A stretch of DNA of 64,000 nt from Lentilactobacillus buchneri (lineage in GTDB: Bacteria > Bacillota > Bacilli > Lactobacillales > Lactobacillaceae), in NCBI RefSeq assembly GCF_018314255.1, contig NZ_CP073066.1, positions 1,240,001 to 1,304,000 of the forward strand. Direction: 5' to 3'. A program made the position numbers and the translations under genes. Under the pieces are notes generated by a model, which was not told the origin of the DNA, ran no database searches, and worked only from the letters and a program-made list of their open reading frames with translations. Positions 17,781 through 27,249 of the stretch are shown piece by piece. Each line of letters starts with the position of its first letter. The stretch's first letter is position 1.

Positions 17781-19175
17781 ATGGTTTTAACAACAACAGA
17801 ATTTGATACGATTGCAGCGATTTCAACACCACCTGGTGAGGGCGGGATTTCGATTATCCGCATTAGCGGTGAAGAAGCACTTGATGTTGCAAAAAAGCTC
17901 TATCGTGGTAAAGACCTTGATAAAGTTGCCAGCAACACCATTAATTATGGCCACATCATTGATCCGGATACCAACGAAGAGGTCGATGAAGTAATGCTCT
18001 CCGTGATGAGAGCCCCTCACACTTATACTGAAGAGGATATTGTTGAAATTAACTGTCATGGTGGGATTGTTGCCACCAATCGGATTCTTCAGTTGGCACT
18101 GAGTCACGGTGCCAGAATGGCCGAGCCTGGTGAGTTTACCAAACGGGCATTTCTCAACGGCCGAATTGATTTGTCACAGTCTGAAGCCGTCATGGATCTG
18201 ATTGAAGCCAAAACTGACCGTTCAATGAAAGCGGCGATTAATCAATTGGATGGTAATCTATCGCATTTGATTAAACATTTACGCCAAGATATTCTCGACG
18301 TGCTTGCCCAAGTAGAAGTCAACATCGACTATCCTGAGTACGATGATGTTGAAACCATGACTAGTAAATTGTTGCGGGAAAAGGCGACCGATGTCCATGC
18401 GCGAATTGTGCAACTGCTGAAGACTGCCAAACAAGGCAAGATCTTACGAGAAGGTTTGGCCACTTCGATTATTGGTCGGCCCAACGTCGGTAAGTCCAGT
18501 TTGTTGAACAATTTACTTCATGAAGACAAGGCAATCGTGACCGATGTGCCCGGTACTACCAGAGATGTCCTTGAAGAATATGTCAATGTCCACGGCGTGC
18601 CATTAAAATTGGTTGATACGGCCGGAATTCGCGATACGACTGACAAAGTTGAAAAAATCGGTGTTGATCGTTCCAGAAAAGCCATTAATAGTGCCGATTT
18701 GGTGCTGCTGGTGCTTAACGCCAGTGAGCCATTAACCGATGAGGACAAAAAGTTATTGAGTGCCACTCAAGACAAACAGCGGATCATCATCCTCAATAAG
18801 ACTGATTTACCAACCAAAATTGATCAAGACCAAATTAAGTCTCTAGCTGACGGCCAGAACGTTATTTCGACTTCAGCGATTAAGGCAGACGGGTTGACGC
18901 AGCTGGAAGAATTGATTGCCAAGATGTTCTTTGATGAAGGAATTGAAAGCAGTCAAAACGACATTATGGTCACCAATGCCCGCCACATCGGTCTGTTAAA
19001 TCAAGCCAAACAGGCTTTGGAAGACGTTGTCAAAGGATTGGATGATGGCATGCCGGTTGATTTGGTTCAAATTGACATGACTCGCTGCTGGGATTTCTTA
19101 GGTGAGATTACCGGCGACAGTTACCAAGATGAGTTAATTGATCAGTTATTCAGTCAATTCTGTTTAGGAAAATAA
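17781..19175 (+). CDS. mnmE: tRNA modification GTPase MnmE
   Basis: With MnmG it installs the cmnm5 group on wobble uridine 34 of certain tRNAs. 464 residues: N-terminal tetrahydrofolate-binding domain ([22 protein letters not shown]), helical domain, the inserted G domain with [28 protein letters not shown] and NKTD, and the C-terminal catalytic Cys motif CLGK. GGAGGGAAG lies 6 bases before ATG 17781; a start at 17763 would sit inside it. mnmG follows 33 bases downstream. Confidence 0.98.
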   Translation: MVLTTTEFDTIAAISTPPGEGGISIIRISGEEALDVAKKLYRGKDLDKVASNTINYGHIIDPDTNEEVDEVMLSVMRAPHTYTEEDIVEINCHGGIVATNRILQLALSHGARMAEPGEFTKRAFLNGRIDLSQSEAVMDLIEAKTDRSMKAAINQLDGNLSHLIKHLRQDILDVLAQVEVNIDYPEYDDVETMTSKLLREKATDVHARIVQLLKTAKQGKILREGLATSIIGRPNVGKSSLLNNLLHEDKAIVTDVPGTTRDVLEEYVNVHGVPLKLVDTAGIRDTTDKVEKIGVDRSRKAINSADLVLLVLNASEPLTDEDKKLLSATQDKQRIIILNKTDLPTKIDQDQIKSLADGQNVISTSAIKADGLTQLEELIAKMFFDEGIESSQNDIMVTNARHIGLLNQAKQALEDVVKGLDDGMPVDLVQIDMTRCWDFLGEITGDSYQDELIDQLFSQFCLGK

Positions 19176-19177
19176 CC

Positions 19178-19193
19178 TGTTTCACGTGAAACA
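19178..19193. other. parS: parS site (perfect palindrome) between mnmE and mnmG
   Basis: Second perfect copy of TGTTTCACGTGAAACA, between the mnmE stop and the mnmG ribosome site. Confidence 0.88.
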
Positions 19194-19208
19194 TTTGGAG
19201 GAAAAACA

Positions 19209-21140
19209 GTGAAAAGTTTACGAGTTAGCGATGTTAAACAAAAATATCGCGGCCAAGATTATGATGTCATTGTCGTCGGCGCCGGTCATGCAGGCTGTGA
19301 AGCGGCTTTGGCTGCCGCCAGAATGGGCAACAAGACCCTCTTGCTGACCATTAATTTGGATATGGTGGCATTTATGCCATGTAATCCATCCGTTGGTGGC
19401 CCTGCCAAAGGGACAGTTGTCCGCGAAGTTGATGCTTTAGGCGGCGAAATGGGCAAGAATATTGATAAGACATACATCCAAATGCGGATGTTGAACACCG
19501 GTAAAGGACCAGCAGTTCAAGCGTTGCGTGCACAAGCTGATAAACATGCCTATCACGCCGAGATGAAACATACGATTGAAAAAGAACCCAATTTGACTTT
19601 GCGTCAGGGAATTGTTGATTCCTTGATTGTTGAAGACGGTGTTTGTAAAGGGGTTATCACCAATACTGGCGCTGAGTGTTATGCCAAGGCAGTTGTCATC
19701 GCTGCCGGAACCGCTGCTCGTGGAAAGATTATCATTGGCGAGTTGATGTACGCTTCTGGACCTAACAACTCACAACCGGCTGAAAAACTTTCAGGCAACT
19801 TGGAAGCGCTCGGTTTTGATTTGGAGCGTTTCAAGACTGGAACCCCACCGCGAGTTGACGGGACAACGATTGACTACTCCAAGACAGAGGAACAACCTGG
19901 CGATGAGAAACCGCACCACTTTAGTTTTGAATCTTCTGATGAGAACTACCTGGCAGTCAAAGACCAGCTATCCTGCTGGTTGACCTACACGAATGAAACG
20001 ACCCACAAGATTATCCGCGATAATCTTGATCGGGCACCAATGTTTACTGGTGTTATCGAGGGAGTCGGTCCCCGTTATTGCCCATCAATTGAGGATAAAG
20101 TGGTTCGTTTCGCTGACAAGAGCCGCCACCAACTATTTTTGGAGCCTGAAGGCAGAAAAACCGAGGAATGGTATGTCGATGGCCTGTCAACTTCGATGCC
20201 CGAAGAGGTCCAGCAAAAAATGATTCATTCAATCGTCGGCATGGAAAATGCCCAGATGATGCGGCCCGGCTACGCAATCGAATACGATATCGTTGCACCC
20301 TATCAACTGAAGCCGACTTTGGAAACCAAAGTTGTCAAAAACCTCTTTACAGCCGGTCAAACCAATGGAACATCAGGCTATGAAGAAGCTGCCGGTCAAG
20401 GGCTGATTGCCGGCATCAACGCTGGTCGTCGCGCACTTGGCAAAGGGCCATTTGTCTTAAAACGGAACGAAGCATACATCGGCGTCATGATTGATGATTT
20501 GGTTACCAAAGGGACCAAAGAACCATACCGTTTGTTAACCAGCCGAGCAGAATATCGTTTATTGTTGCGGACTGACAATGCCGACATGCGTCTGACAGAA
20601 AAAGGCCACGAGATTGGCTTAATTTCTGACGAGCGCTACGCTAAGTTCTTAGCTAAGAAAAAGGCCATTGAAGCTGAATTTGATCGTTTGAACACCATTC
20701 GGATTAAGCCGTCAGATGAAGTGAACCAGTTTGTTCAGGAACACGGTGACAAACCGTTGCAAGACGGGGTACTGGCATCAATCTTTCTGCGCCGACCATA
20801 CGTCGATTACCAGACATTGATGCGGTTCATTCCCCAAGCAGAGACAAAGCCTGATCGTCACGTGATCGAGCAAATTGAAATTCAGACCAAATATGCCGGC
20901 TATATCAAGAAAGCCGAGCAAAGTGTTGAAAAGATGAAGCGGATGGAAGCTAAAAAGATTCCAGACCGGATTGATTACGATGCAATTGATGGCATCGCTA
21001 CCGAAGCCCGTCAGAAACTGCAGAAAATTCATCCTGAGACAATTGCCCAAGCATCCCGAATTAGTGGTGTGAACCCTGCCGATATCGCGATTTTGAGCGT
21101 TTATATTCAACAGGGGAAGATTAGTAAGCTGGCTGAGTAG
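19209..21140 (+). CDS. mnmG: tRNA uridine 5-carboxymethylaminomethyl modification enzyme MnmG
   Basis: FAD-dependent partner of MnmE. 643 residues, start GTG with TTGGAGGA before it. The dinucleotide fold is [21 protein letters not shown]; also seen are the family signatures [22 protein letters not shown] and [10 protein letters not shown], the FAD-binding [19 protein letters not shown], and the C-terminal helical domain that contacts MnmE. The usual next genes rsmG, noc, parA and parB are not here; a terminator and a convergent efflux gene follow. Confidence 0.98.
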   Translation: MKSLRVSDVKQKYRGQDYDVIVVGAGHAGCEAALAAARMGNKTLLLTINLDMVAFMPCNPSVGGPAKGTVVREVDALGGEMGKNIDKTYIQMRMLNTGKGPAVQALRAQADKHAYHAEMKHTIEKEPNLTLRQGIVDSLIVEDGVCKGVITNTGAECYAKAVVIAAGTAARGKIIIGELMYASGPNNSQPAEKLSGNLEALGFDLERFKTGTPPRVDGTTIDYSKTEEQPGDEKPHHFSFESSDENYLAVKDQLSCWLTYTNETTHKIIRDNLDRAPMFTGVIEGVGPRYCPSIEDKVVRFADKSRHQLFLEPEGRKTEEWYVDGLSTSMPEEVQQKMIHSIVGMENAQMMRPGYAIEYDIVAPYQLKPTLETKVVKNLFTAGQTNGTSGYEEAAGQGLIAGINAGRRALGKGPFVLKRNEAYIGVMIDDLVTKGTKEPYRLLTSRAEYRLLLRTDNADMRLTEKGHEIGLISDERYAKFLAKKKAIEAEFDRLNTIRIKPSDEVNQFVQEHGDKPLQDGVLASIFLRRPYVDYQTLMRFIPQAETKPDRHVIEQIEIQTKYAGYIKKAEQSVEKMKRMEAKKIPDRIDYDAIDGIATEARQKLQKIHPETIAQASRISGVNPADIAILSVYIQQGKISKLAE

Positions 21141-21152
21141 TTTTAAAGTCTA

Positions 21153-21184
21153 ATGAACCGCTCTACCACTTTGGCTGCCGGTTC
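21153..21184 (+). terminator. Imperfect hairpin after mnmG
   Basis: GAACCG pairs with CGGTTC around a 20-base loop with GC/GC inner pairing. It may contribute to mnmG 3' end formation, weak without a T-run. Confidence 0.35.
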
Positions 21185-21215
21185 TTAAATATGATCATTT
21201 AGTCAACAGCACAAT

Positions 21216-21256
21216 AAAAACGGCTGAGAGCAAATTTTGCTCCCAGCCGTTTTTAT
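21216..21256. terminator. Bidirectional terminator, mnmG and Bcr/CflA gene
   Basis: AAAAACGGCTG-GAGCAAA pairs with TTTGCTC-CAGCCGTTTTT, between convergent genes. Confidence 0.85.
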
Positions 21257-22458
21257 TAACTGAGTGAGCGTTGCCTATTATGAATAGTACTGAAAAGAAA
21301 TAAACTCAACCCCATACATCCCATAATTGCCACTGACATTGGCAGATAGGTCCCAGTCCCCATCAATCCGACCAACGGTGACATGATCCCGCCAATTGCA
21401 TTTTGCGACAAGCCCAACATTGCTGAAAGACCACCGTTGTTATGTAATGTCAGGTTCATGATAATTGAAGTGGTTAATGTAAATAACATTCCAAATTGAG
21501 TAACCGTTAAGAACACTAAGATGATCACCAGCAGGAGATTGTTCAAGAATAAGGCGCTCAATGTTAGTAAAACAGAGGTTATAAAGGTGGATGTCAAAAT
21601 AACTTTGGTTTGACCAGCTTCACTAAAGTGTCCCGCCAAGGCCCCTGGAATGACTGAGCCAATGGCGATCCCGATGCCATTCAATGCGTAGAGTAGGCTG
21701 AAGTTTTGAACTGACATGTGGAAGAAGTTCTGGAATACAAATGATGAAGCAGAAATATAGCTGAATAGACCACCGGAGACCAATCCAGTTGCCAGTACCA
21801 GGCGGACAAAGCGCGAGTTTTTCAATAACTTAAACATTTGGCCAATTGATTTCCCCGGACTGCCAGAAATTCGTTTCTCTTGAGGTAAGGTTTCCTTAAT
21901 TCCCAGCCAGAGTGCCAGGACTAAGACAAATCCAATGACTGCTAACAGGATGAAAATTCCCTGCCACTCGACATAGCGGATCATAAAGCCGCCAATGACT
22001 GGTGAGATGACCGGGAAGATCCCATTGACCGCTGATAGCATCGAGTAAAATTTGGTTAGCAGAGGCCCTGAGAACATATCTGAAGCGATTGCCCGGGAGA
22101 GCACCTGCCCACTTGCCCCAGCCAGACCCTGAATGAACCTTAAGCCGATCAGCAGATAAACTGAACTGCTGTAGGCGATCATCAAGGATACCAGACCAAA
22201 GATGAAAAACCCGATCATCAACGGCTTCTTGCGCCCATATTTGTCACTTAATGGTCCAGAAATCAGCTGCCCCAGGGCTAACCCGATGAGACAGGCACTT
22301 AGGCTCAGCTGAATGAGTGAAGGCTGGGCGGATAGGTCACGGGTCATTTCGGGAAGGGCCGGTAAATACAGATCGATTGACAGCGGTCCGGTTGCACTGA
22401 TCGTTCCCAGAATAAAGATCAGCCAAATTTTATTTCCTAGTTTTAGGTTTGTGTTCAT
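21256..22458 (-). CDS. Bcr/CflA-type multidrug efflux MFS transporter
   Basis: 400-residue 12-helix drug:proton antiporter of the DHA1 branch. The motif-A region is LISGPLSDKYGRKKPLMIG, and the N-terminal SATGPLSIDLYLPALPEM is the Bcr/CflA hallmark; FIQGLAGASGQVLSRAIASD lies at helix 4. AGAGGTAA precedes the ATG. The ISL3-type element is inserted only 20 bases upstream of the start, separating the gene from a promoter-like sequence now 1.5 kb away, so present expression may depend on the IS. A second paralogue lies at 59.9 kb. Confidence 0.9.
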   Translation of the reverse strand: MNTNLKLGNKIWLIFILGTISATGPLSIDLYLPALPEMTRDLSAQPSLIQLSLSACLIGLALGQLISGPLSDKYGRKKPLMIGFFIFGLVSLMIAYSSSVYLLIGLRFIQGLAGASGQVLSRAIASDMFSGPLLTKFYSMLSAVNGIFPVISPVIGGFMIRYVEWQGIFILLAVIGFVLVLALWLGIKETLPQEKRISGSPGKSIGQMFKLLKNSRFVRLVLATGLVSGGLFSYISASSFVFQNFFHMSVQNFSLLYALNGIGIAIGSVIPGALAGHFSEAGQTKVILTSTFITSVLLTLSALFLNNLLLVIILVFLTVTQFGMLFTLTTSIIMNLTLHNNGGLSAMLGLSQNAIGGIMSPLVGLMGTGTYLPMSVAIMGCMGLSLFLFSTIHNRQRSLS

Positions 22459-22469
22459 GTTGTTACCTC

Positions 22470-22477
22470 TATTTCAC
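22470..22477. repeat. Target-site duplication, left copy
   Basis: TATTTCAC directly left of the IS; the identical 8-mer is at 23947-23954. An 8-bp duplication is usual for ISL3-family elements. Confidence 0.88.
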
Positions 22478-23946
22478 GGTTCTTCGTCAACTGTTGTTGG
22501 TGAACAAAATATTGGAGTTCTAATCACTTGGTGATTAGGGCTCTTTTTGTATGAACTCGAAAAGCGAACAGCACTCTTAGCCGGAATCTGAAGAAGTTTC
22601 GGTAACCAAATCCAGTGCGCTTAATGACTTTAATCTTGTTGTTTGAACCTTCTAATGGCCCGTTGGTGTAGTGGTGGGTGAAAGTGTTGCCAATTTCATC
22701 ATGATGAGCCGCCAAGGTTTGGAGGGCTGCCAACATCTCTTCCGAGCACCCCTGCAGGTGGTGAAAGGCTTGATTATAGTTGGGCCAGTCGCGGTTTTTG
22801 ATGGTTTCACGTAACCGATTCATCACGTCGTAAGTTTGCTTGAGCTCGGGATCAATGTCCAGTAAAGCATCAACCACATCCGTGGCAGTTGCCGGATAAG
22901 GGAAGTTTGTCCACTTACGGAAAGCCTCGTAGTTAAGGTGATTGGCCGGCGTTAATAATAGTTTCCAATAGCGTTTCAAGGCGTGATACTGGCGTGAGGA
23001 AGTGGCCAGGGTTTTCATGAGACGCACTCGCGTCTTATTAAAAGCCCGGTTTAAAGCGTTAACCAGGTGGAAGGGATCGATGACAACGATGGCGTTCGGG
23101 AAGATCTGCCCAACCAATTTGGGATAGGTATAGTTCATATCGGTAACGATAATTTTCACATTTTCTCGCGCGGCTTGGTCATAATGTTGGAAGTACTTTT
23201 GAAGCTGATAGATGGTTCTAAAGGGCAACAGGTCAATCAATTCGTGGGTTTCCGCGTCCATAAATTCAAAGCTCATCGCGTCGGTGGCGCTCTTAGTACT
23301 TTTAACTTCGTCCATGAGGAGAACTTTGGGTAAGTAGTGCCAGTTGGTTTGAAAGTCGTGTTCAGCGCGCAAGAGCTGCCGACCAACGAATGAATCCGAA
23401 GTGGACAATTCATTGGCAATGTGTTTGAGGCTCACTGGTTCCGTTAACTTCTCTAAACATTGTTTCCGGGTTGTATTTGAAATCGTGCAGTGCTTCGGCA
23501 CTGCACTCGTCTGCGCCAGGAAGTTGGTATGACAAGCCTTACAGTGAAAGTTTCGCCGATTGAGGCATAGGATAACCGTGCTGCCCAATGTTTTAGCGAA
23601 TCTAATGGTGGTCTTCCGCCAACCATAGCCAATGATCTGGTGATCATTAATAACCCCACAATTGCGGCAGGCCTTGGGAGAATAGTTCAGTGATCCATTT
23701 AATCTGATTACCCCATCATCACCTATTTTGCCATTCTCAATTTTTAAGTGTTCATCATCTATTCCTAACAACATTTTCGTAGTATCATTTGACATAGGGC
23801 ATTTCCTTCTTTCTCTAAAATCTTCGTGGTTGTTGGTTTTGATGAACGGACAGGAAATGTCCGCTTTTTTTATTCTAATGAAAAACAAAAAATCTGTCAT
23901 CAGTAATAGATAAAAATCTATTACCAACAACAGATATTGTAGAGCC
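22478..23946 (-). mobile_element. ISL3-family insertion sequence, complete
   Basis: A 1469-bp element with imperfect terminal inverted repeats: the left end begins GGTTCTTCGTCAACTGTTGT and the right end, reversed, GGCTCTACAATATCTGTTGT, sharing CTGTTGTTGGT. It is flanked by the perfect 8-bp direct repeat TATTTCAC, so the boundaries are firm. It encodes one transposase. The duplication is undamaged, which suggests a fairly recent insertion. Confidence 0.92.
22524..23795 (-). CDS. ISL3-family transposase
   Basis: 423-residue DDE transposase. An N-terminal zinc-binding segment has CRNCG and CLNRRNFHCKACHTNF; an HTH region follows; the DDE core includes LLMDEVKSTKSATDAMSF, VTDMNYTY, VVIDPFHLVNALNRAF and the C-terminal GPLEGSNNKIKVIKRTGFGYRN that is diagnostic of the family. 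ATG 23795 follows AAGGAAATG; the upstream extension has no ribosome site. It looks intact and potentially active. Confidence 0.95.
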   Translation of the reverse strand: MSNDTTKMLLGIDDEHLKIENGKIGDDGVIRLNGSLNYSPKACRNCGVINDHQIIGYGWRKTTIRFAKTLGSTVILCLNRRNFHCKACHTNFLAQTSAVPKHCTISNTTRKQCLEKLTEPVSLKHIANELSTSDSFVGRQLLRAEHDFQTNWHYLPKVLLMDEVKSTKSATDAMSFEFMDAETHELIDLLPFRTIYQLQKYFQHYDQAARENVKIIVTDMNYTYPKLVGQIFPNAIVVIDPFHLVNALNRAFNKTRVRLMKTLATSSRQYHALKRYWKLLLTPANHLNYEAFRKWTNFPYPATATDVVDALLDIDPELKQTYDVMNRLRETIKNRDWPNYNQAFHHLQGCSEEMLAALQTLAAHHDEIGNTFTHHYTNGPLEGSNNKIKVIKRTGFGYRNFFRFRLRVLFAFRVHTKRALITK

Positions 23947-23954
23947 TATTTCAC
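23947..23954. repeat. Target-site duplication, right copy
   Basis: TATTTCAC immediately after the right inverted repeat of the ISL3-type element. Confidence 0.88.
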
Positions 23955-23973
23955 AAGCGGAGTCATACAAATT

Positions 23974-24002
23974 ATGATACAGTTTGATTGCAATATGAGC
24001 AA
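23974..24002 (-). promoter_or_regulatory. Displaced promoter of the Bcr/CflA gene
   Basis: Minus strand TTGCTC (24002-23997), 17-bp spacer, TATCAT (23979-23974). Before the IS inserted this would have been about 45 bases from the efflux gene start. Confidence 0.5.
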
Positions 24003-24036
24003 TAAATTAGGGTTCTGTTAATTAAGCGCGAAAAAG

Positions 24037-24064
24037 TTGTTCTGGCGGGTAAATGTGATAAAAT
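24037..24064 (+). promoter_or_regulatory. Candidate promoter of lepB
   Basis: TTGTTC (24037-24042), 16-bp spacer, TAAAAT (24059-24064). Confidence 0.45.
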
Positions 24065-24138
24065 TAATATCGATTGTGTAAGCTAATCGTTATGGATAGT
24101 ATGCATAGCTAATTGTGTTGTTCACAAAGGAGCTTAAG

Positions 24139-24726
24139 ATGAAAGTATTTAAAGAAATTATGAGCTGGGTAATCCCCATCTTGGTTGGGCTGCTGGTTGC
24201 CCTATTGATTCGCCAGTTTGTCTTCACGTTCGCCCGGGTGGATGGTCCTTCGATGGAACCCAATCTCGTTAATAAAGAGCGCTTGATTGTTTGGCGGCAT
24301 GCCAAGATTAAGCATCTGAGCGTCATCGTTTTTGATGCCCATGGTGAAGATCCAACGGCTACCAAGCCTAAAACCGACTATGTTAAGCGGGTGATCGGCC
24401 TACCTGGCGATACCGTCTCCAGTAAGAACGGCAATATCTACGTGAATGGAAAAGCTGTTCCCCAGAAGTTCATTAGCATGAGCGAACGGACGACTGGAAC
24501 CGGCAATTGGAATTTGAAATCATTATCCAAGAGCTGGGACAAAAATACCAATGCCACCAAGGTTCCCAAGGGTGAGTATTTCGTCCTTGGTGACCATCGA
24601 AGCGTCTCAAATGACGGTCGTTATTGGGGCTTTGTTCCAAAGAAGAAGATTACCGGCGTAGCAAAGACCTTCTTCTGGGAAACCAACAAGACCAAACGAA
24701 CTAACGTTAACAGTCTAGGCTATTAA
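24139..24726 (+). CDS. lepB: Signal peptidase I
   Basis: Membrane-anchored serine protease that removes signal peptides from secreted proteins. 195 residues: one N-terminal transmembrane segment (WVIPILVGLLVALLIRQFVF), then the catalytic serine in DGPSMEPNL (about Ser38) and the catalytic lysine in YVKRVIGLPGD (about Lys83); the box-E motif LGDHRSVSNDGRYWG is present. AAAGGAG precedes ATG 24139. Its likely substrates include the secreted proteins encoded later in this window. It lies alone next to the IS. Confidence 0.95.
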   Translation: MKVFKEIMSWVIPILVGLLVALLIRQFVFTFARVDGPSMEPNLVNKERLIVWRHAKIKHLSVIVFDAHGEDPTATKPKTDYVKRVIGLPGDTVSSKNGNIYVNGKAVPQKFISMSERTTGTGNWNLKSLSKSWDKNTNATKVPKGEYFVLGDHRSVSNDGRYWGFVPKKKITGVAKTFFWETNKTKRTNVNSLGY

Positions 24727-24735
24727 CGATAACTT

Positions 24736-24784
24736 AAAAATCTCACTAAAAGATTAATTACGCAATCTTTTCGTGAGATTTTTT
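24736..24784. terminator. Bidirectional terminator, lepB and phosphoglycerate-mutase-like gene
   Basis: AAAAATCTCAC-AAAGATT pairs with AATCTTT-GTGAGATTTTTT. Confidence 0.8.
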
Positions 24785-25421
24785 ATTCATTGTAGGAAAT
24801 AATATGCGGCGTGTCGGTCACGTCCAGCTGGGTAATGCTACCGTTACGGGGCTGCTTAACAACTGTTGCATCATCAGTATATAAAGTCGCCAGGTTTCTC
24901 AGAAAAGTTCCATGTGAAACAACCAAGGCGTTCTGACCGTCTGTCAGTTCAGATTGAATATGTTCGACTGCACTGTTGATTCGACTCTCGAGGTGAGCAG
25001 AAGTCTCGGCTTTGTGAAATGGATCGGCGGCATGCATGAAATCACGCATTTTGAGGAGGCCATATTCTTCGATCAAGTCCTCTTGATTACGATGTCCCAG
25101 CGGTCCGCCAATCATGTTCCATGTTTGGATACTGTCGATTCCCTCAAATGAGCCAAAGTAAATTTCGCGAACGTCCAGGGACACTTCTCGAGAAACGCCA
25201 CCCGAAGCATGATTATTTGCCAGAATAATGTCTAAAGTATGAATCGCCCGCATCATATCGGAACTGATTGCCAAATCAAAATGGACATCAGCAAGTTTTT
25301 CCCCAGTTGCCTTTGCCTGGGACTCGCCCTTTTGAGTCAATGGTGAGTCCACCCAGCCTTGCATCCGCCGAAATTGATTGAGTAACGTTTGACCATGGCG
25401 CACAAAATAAATGGTTTTCAT
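24783..25421 (-). CDS. Histidine phosphatase / phosphoglycerate-mutase-family protein
   Basis: 212 residues with the RHG motif FVRHGQTLLNQ at the N-terminus (phospho-accepting His), the second catalytic region IYFGSFEGIDS and the C-terminal SHGTFLRNLATL. The family includes cofactor-dependent mutases and broad phosphatases; this length and composition favour a phosphatase rather than glycolytic GpmA. AAAGGA precedes ATG 25421. A parS-like 16-mer is embedded in the coding sequence. Confidence 0.85.
   Translation of the reverse strand: MKTIYFVRHGQTLLNQFRRMQGWVDSPLTQKGESQAKATGEKLADVHFDLAISSDMMRAIHTLDIILANNHASGGVSREVSLDVREIYFGSFEGIDSIQTWNMIGGPLGHRNQEDLIEEYGLLKMRDFMHAADPFHKAETSAHLESRINSAVEHIQSELTDGQNALVVSHGTFLRNLATLYTDDATVVKQPRNGSITQLDVTDTPHIISYNE
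24906..24921. other. Degenerate parS-like sequence inside the histidine phosphatase gene
   Basis: AGTTCCATGTGAAACA differs from TGTTNCACGTGAAACA at two positions. It may be chance. Confidence 0.3.
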
Positions 25422-25777
25422 GTTGAATCCTTTCAAATGTTTTCTGTATCCAATTATATAAGAAATCTTGATAAACAACACCCCTATCTAATCGTTTCTG
25501 GAACTTCACAATTTCGTCACACTTATTTAAGGCTGAGTTAAGTTGGCAACCATAATATAAAGACAATCAATTTTGAAAGATAAATTGGTTTACAAGTGAA
25601 TTTACTCCTCCAAAGTATAAAACTTGATTATCTTACGTCTCCCCCAAGAAGTAAGATCCCCTCTAATATGAATATGATTTGTAGCAACGCCTGGGCCTTA
25701 GTACCGGGCGTTTTTTGTGGTTTGCCCACAATTGGGATTATAATAAAGATAATATTGAAACGATTGGAGTCAGTAAA
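25422..25777. other. Intergenic region with a possible small RNA before kptA
   Basis: About 355 bases without a convincing gene. The plus strand ends in a clear hairpin AACGCC...GGCGTTTTTT at 25686-25716, upstream of the kptA ribosome site, so some short plus-strand RNA or attenuated leader probably ends there. No known riboswitch pattern was recognised and no good promoter pair was found. Confidence 0.4.
25686..25716 (+). terminator. Terminator-like hairpin before kptA
   Basis: AACGCC-GGG and ACC-GGGCGTT arms with a T6 tract, about 60 bases upstream of the kptA start. Confidence 0.6.
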
Positions 25778-26326
25778 ATGGATCATCAATTAACCAGGTT
25801 GAGCAAGCGTCTGTCGTACGTCCTCAGACACCATCCGGACAAAATTGGCATCCAGTTGGATCGATATGGACGAGTGGACTTACAAACCCTCATCCAAAAA
25901 TTTAACCAGCACTTTGGGACACCAATTAGTGAGAAAATCATTCGAGAAATTATGAAAGATAGCGACAAACAACGTTATGCGATTGAAGGTCACACGATTA
26001 GGGCGCTATACGGCCACAGCATCCCCGTAGATCCACTGACGCCACCCGTTGAACCTCCAGAGAAGCTGTACCATGGAACGACTCATGCGGCTGCCAGATT
26101 CATTGTCGACGAAGGATTAAAAAAGATGGACCGGGATTTTGTTCATTTATCCGCAAATCCCCAAATGGCGATTCAGGTGGGGAAACGGCGTGATCCTCAT
26201 CCTGTGATTTTTGAAATTGAAGCAAGAAAAGCCGCGGCTTCAGGACTGTTATTTTATCCAACCGAAAGTGGCATTTGGTTGGTGGATTCAATGCCGGCTA
26301 AGTTTCTAAAGATTATCAATCAGTAA
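25778..26326 (+). CDS. kptA: RNA 2'-phosphotransferase Tpt1/KptA
   Basis: 182-residue enzyme that moves an internal 2'-phosphate from RNA to NAD+, releasing ADP-ribose 1'',2''-cyclic phosphate. The N-terminal winged-helix part has LSKRLSYVLRHHPDKIG and the C-terminal ADP-ribosyltransferase-like part has LYHGTTHAAARFIVDEGL and VHLSANPQMAIQVGKRR, giving the conserved Arg-His-Arg-Arg set. TTGGAG precedes ATG 25778. Bacteria lack the fungal tRNA-splicing route that makes 2'-phosphates, so its role is open. Confidence 0.93.
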   Translation: MDHQLTRLSKRLSYVLRHHPDKIGIQLDRYGRVDLQTLIQKFNQHFGTPISEKIIREIMKDSDKQRYAIEGHTIRALYGHSIPVDPLTPPVEPPEKLYHGTTHAAARFIVDEGLKKMDRDFVHLSANPQMAIQVGKRRDPHPVIFEIEARKAAASGLLFYPTESGIWLVDSMPAKFLKIINQ

Positions 26327-26348
26327 TGATATTTTAGTGGAGGTCAAT

Positions 26349-26510
26349 ATGAGTGATCAGGCAGATGAGAAAGAACCGAAGCCAACTAAGATTCGCCGGC
26401 CGATGCAGGGCAACTGTCCAAAGTGTCATCGACCAATGTCTATCAGTTACGGCTTGAACAGGTGCCCTAACTGCGGGTTTATATTCAAGTCGAACTTTAA
26501 GGTTGAATAG
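26349..26510 (+). CDS. Small zinc-ribbon protein
   Basis: 53-residue protein with two CxxC knuckles, NCPKCHRPM and RCPNCGFIF, forming a single zinc ribbon; the N-terminus is polar and basic. TGGAGG lies 6 bases before the ATG. It begins 22 bases after kptA and is probably co-transcribed with it. Function unknown; nucleic-acid or protein binding is plausible. Confidence 0.75.
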   Translation: MSDQADEKEPKPTKIRRPMQGNCPKCHRPMSISYGLNRCPNCGFIFKSNFKVE

Positions 26511-26536
26511 GGTTGATCAGATTCATTGAAGAAGTT

Positions 26537-26585
26537 CGCAAGGTCAATTGGTGAGCGGTTTGCGTTCATTGATTGCCCTTTTTTG
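26537..26585 (+). terminator. Terminator after kptA-zinc ribbon
   Basis: An imperfect stem AAGG-CAAT...TGA with TCA...GATTG-CCTT, followed by T6. Confidence 0.5.
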
Positions 26586-26772
26586 CTGCCTAAATTTTAC
26601 AAAAGTCCCAAGGATTTCTAAAGATTATGCGGCTTCCTTCCCAATTTTAACTAATTTAAGTCCCAATTAAGCTTGCCCCGATATTCTAGCAACATCAAGT
26701 ATGAAGGGAGGGCAACTGAAATAGGTTCCAGATCAAACCAACAAACGTTAAATTGAAAGGAAGTTATCATCC

Positions 26773-27249
26773 ATGAAAATTAAAAAATATTTAGTCACAT
26801 TTGGGGCTGCAGCCGCAATGGTTGCCCCAACATTTCTGAGCAGCGTCGTTGCCAATGCCGATGCAGTTCAACCTCAACGACAACAACAAGGCCACAAACA
26901 AGACAATGCCAAGGCCGCTAAGCAGGTCGGCGGTAAAAATCTGTCCCAGCAACCTCGTGAGACAGGCAGTCAGTATACCAATGACAATTCTGGCTACAAT
27001 GTGACCGTCAAGGCAACCAACCTCATTAATACTTTGCACTACAATGTTAAAACGTCAACGGATAGTGGCGCCTCCAGTGCTGATCCATTTTCAATCAGTA
27101 TCTACAAAGATGGTGAACTATACAAAACGATTAGTTCATCCACTGGCACATTGAGCGGTAGCCTGTGGGTCGGTTCCGGAACCTACTCAATTAAGGTATA
27201 TACCAGCAGCGCTGCCAGTCACTGGACAGGCGGTCTGGCAACATCATAA
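26773..27249 (+). CDS. Small secreted protein of unknown function
   Basis: 158 residues. A signal peptide (KIKKYLVTFGAAAAMVAP then SSVVANADA) should be cut after ANADA. A Gln/Lys-rich segment (PQRQQQGHKQDNAKAAKQ) follows, then a compact Ser/Thr/Tyr-rich beta-type domain of about 90 residues ending HWTGGLATS. No anchor motif (LPxTG), transmembrane helix or SLAP module is seen, so the product is probably released or loosely bound. GAAAGGAAG precedes the ATG. I do not recognise a family. Confidence 0.75.
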   Translation: MKIKKYLVTFGAAAAMVAPTFLSSVVANADAVQPQRQQQGHKQDNAKAAKQVGGKNLSQQPRETGSQYTNDNSGYNVTVKATNLINTLHYNVKTSTDSGASSADPFSISIYKDGELYKTISSSTGTLSGSLWVGSGTYSIKVYTSSAASHWTGGLATS

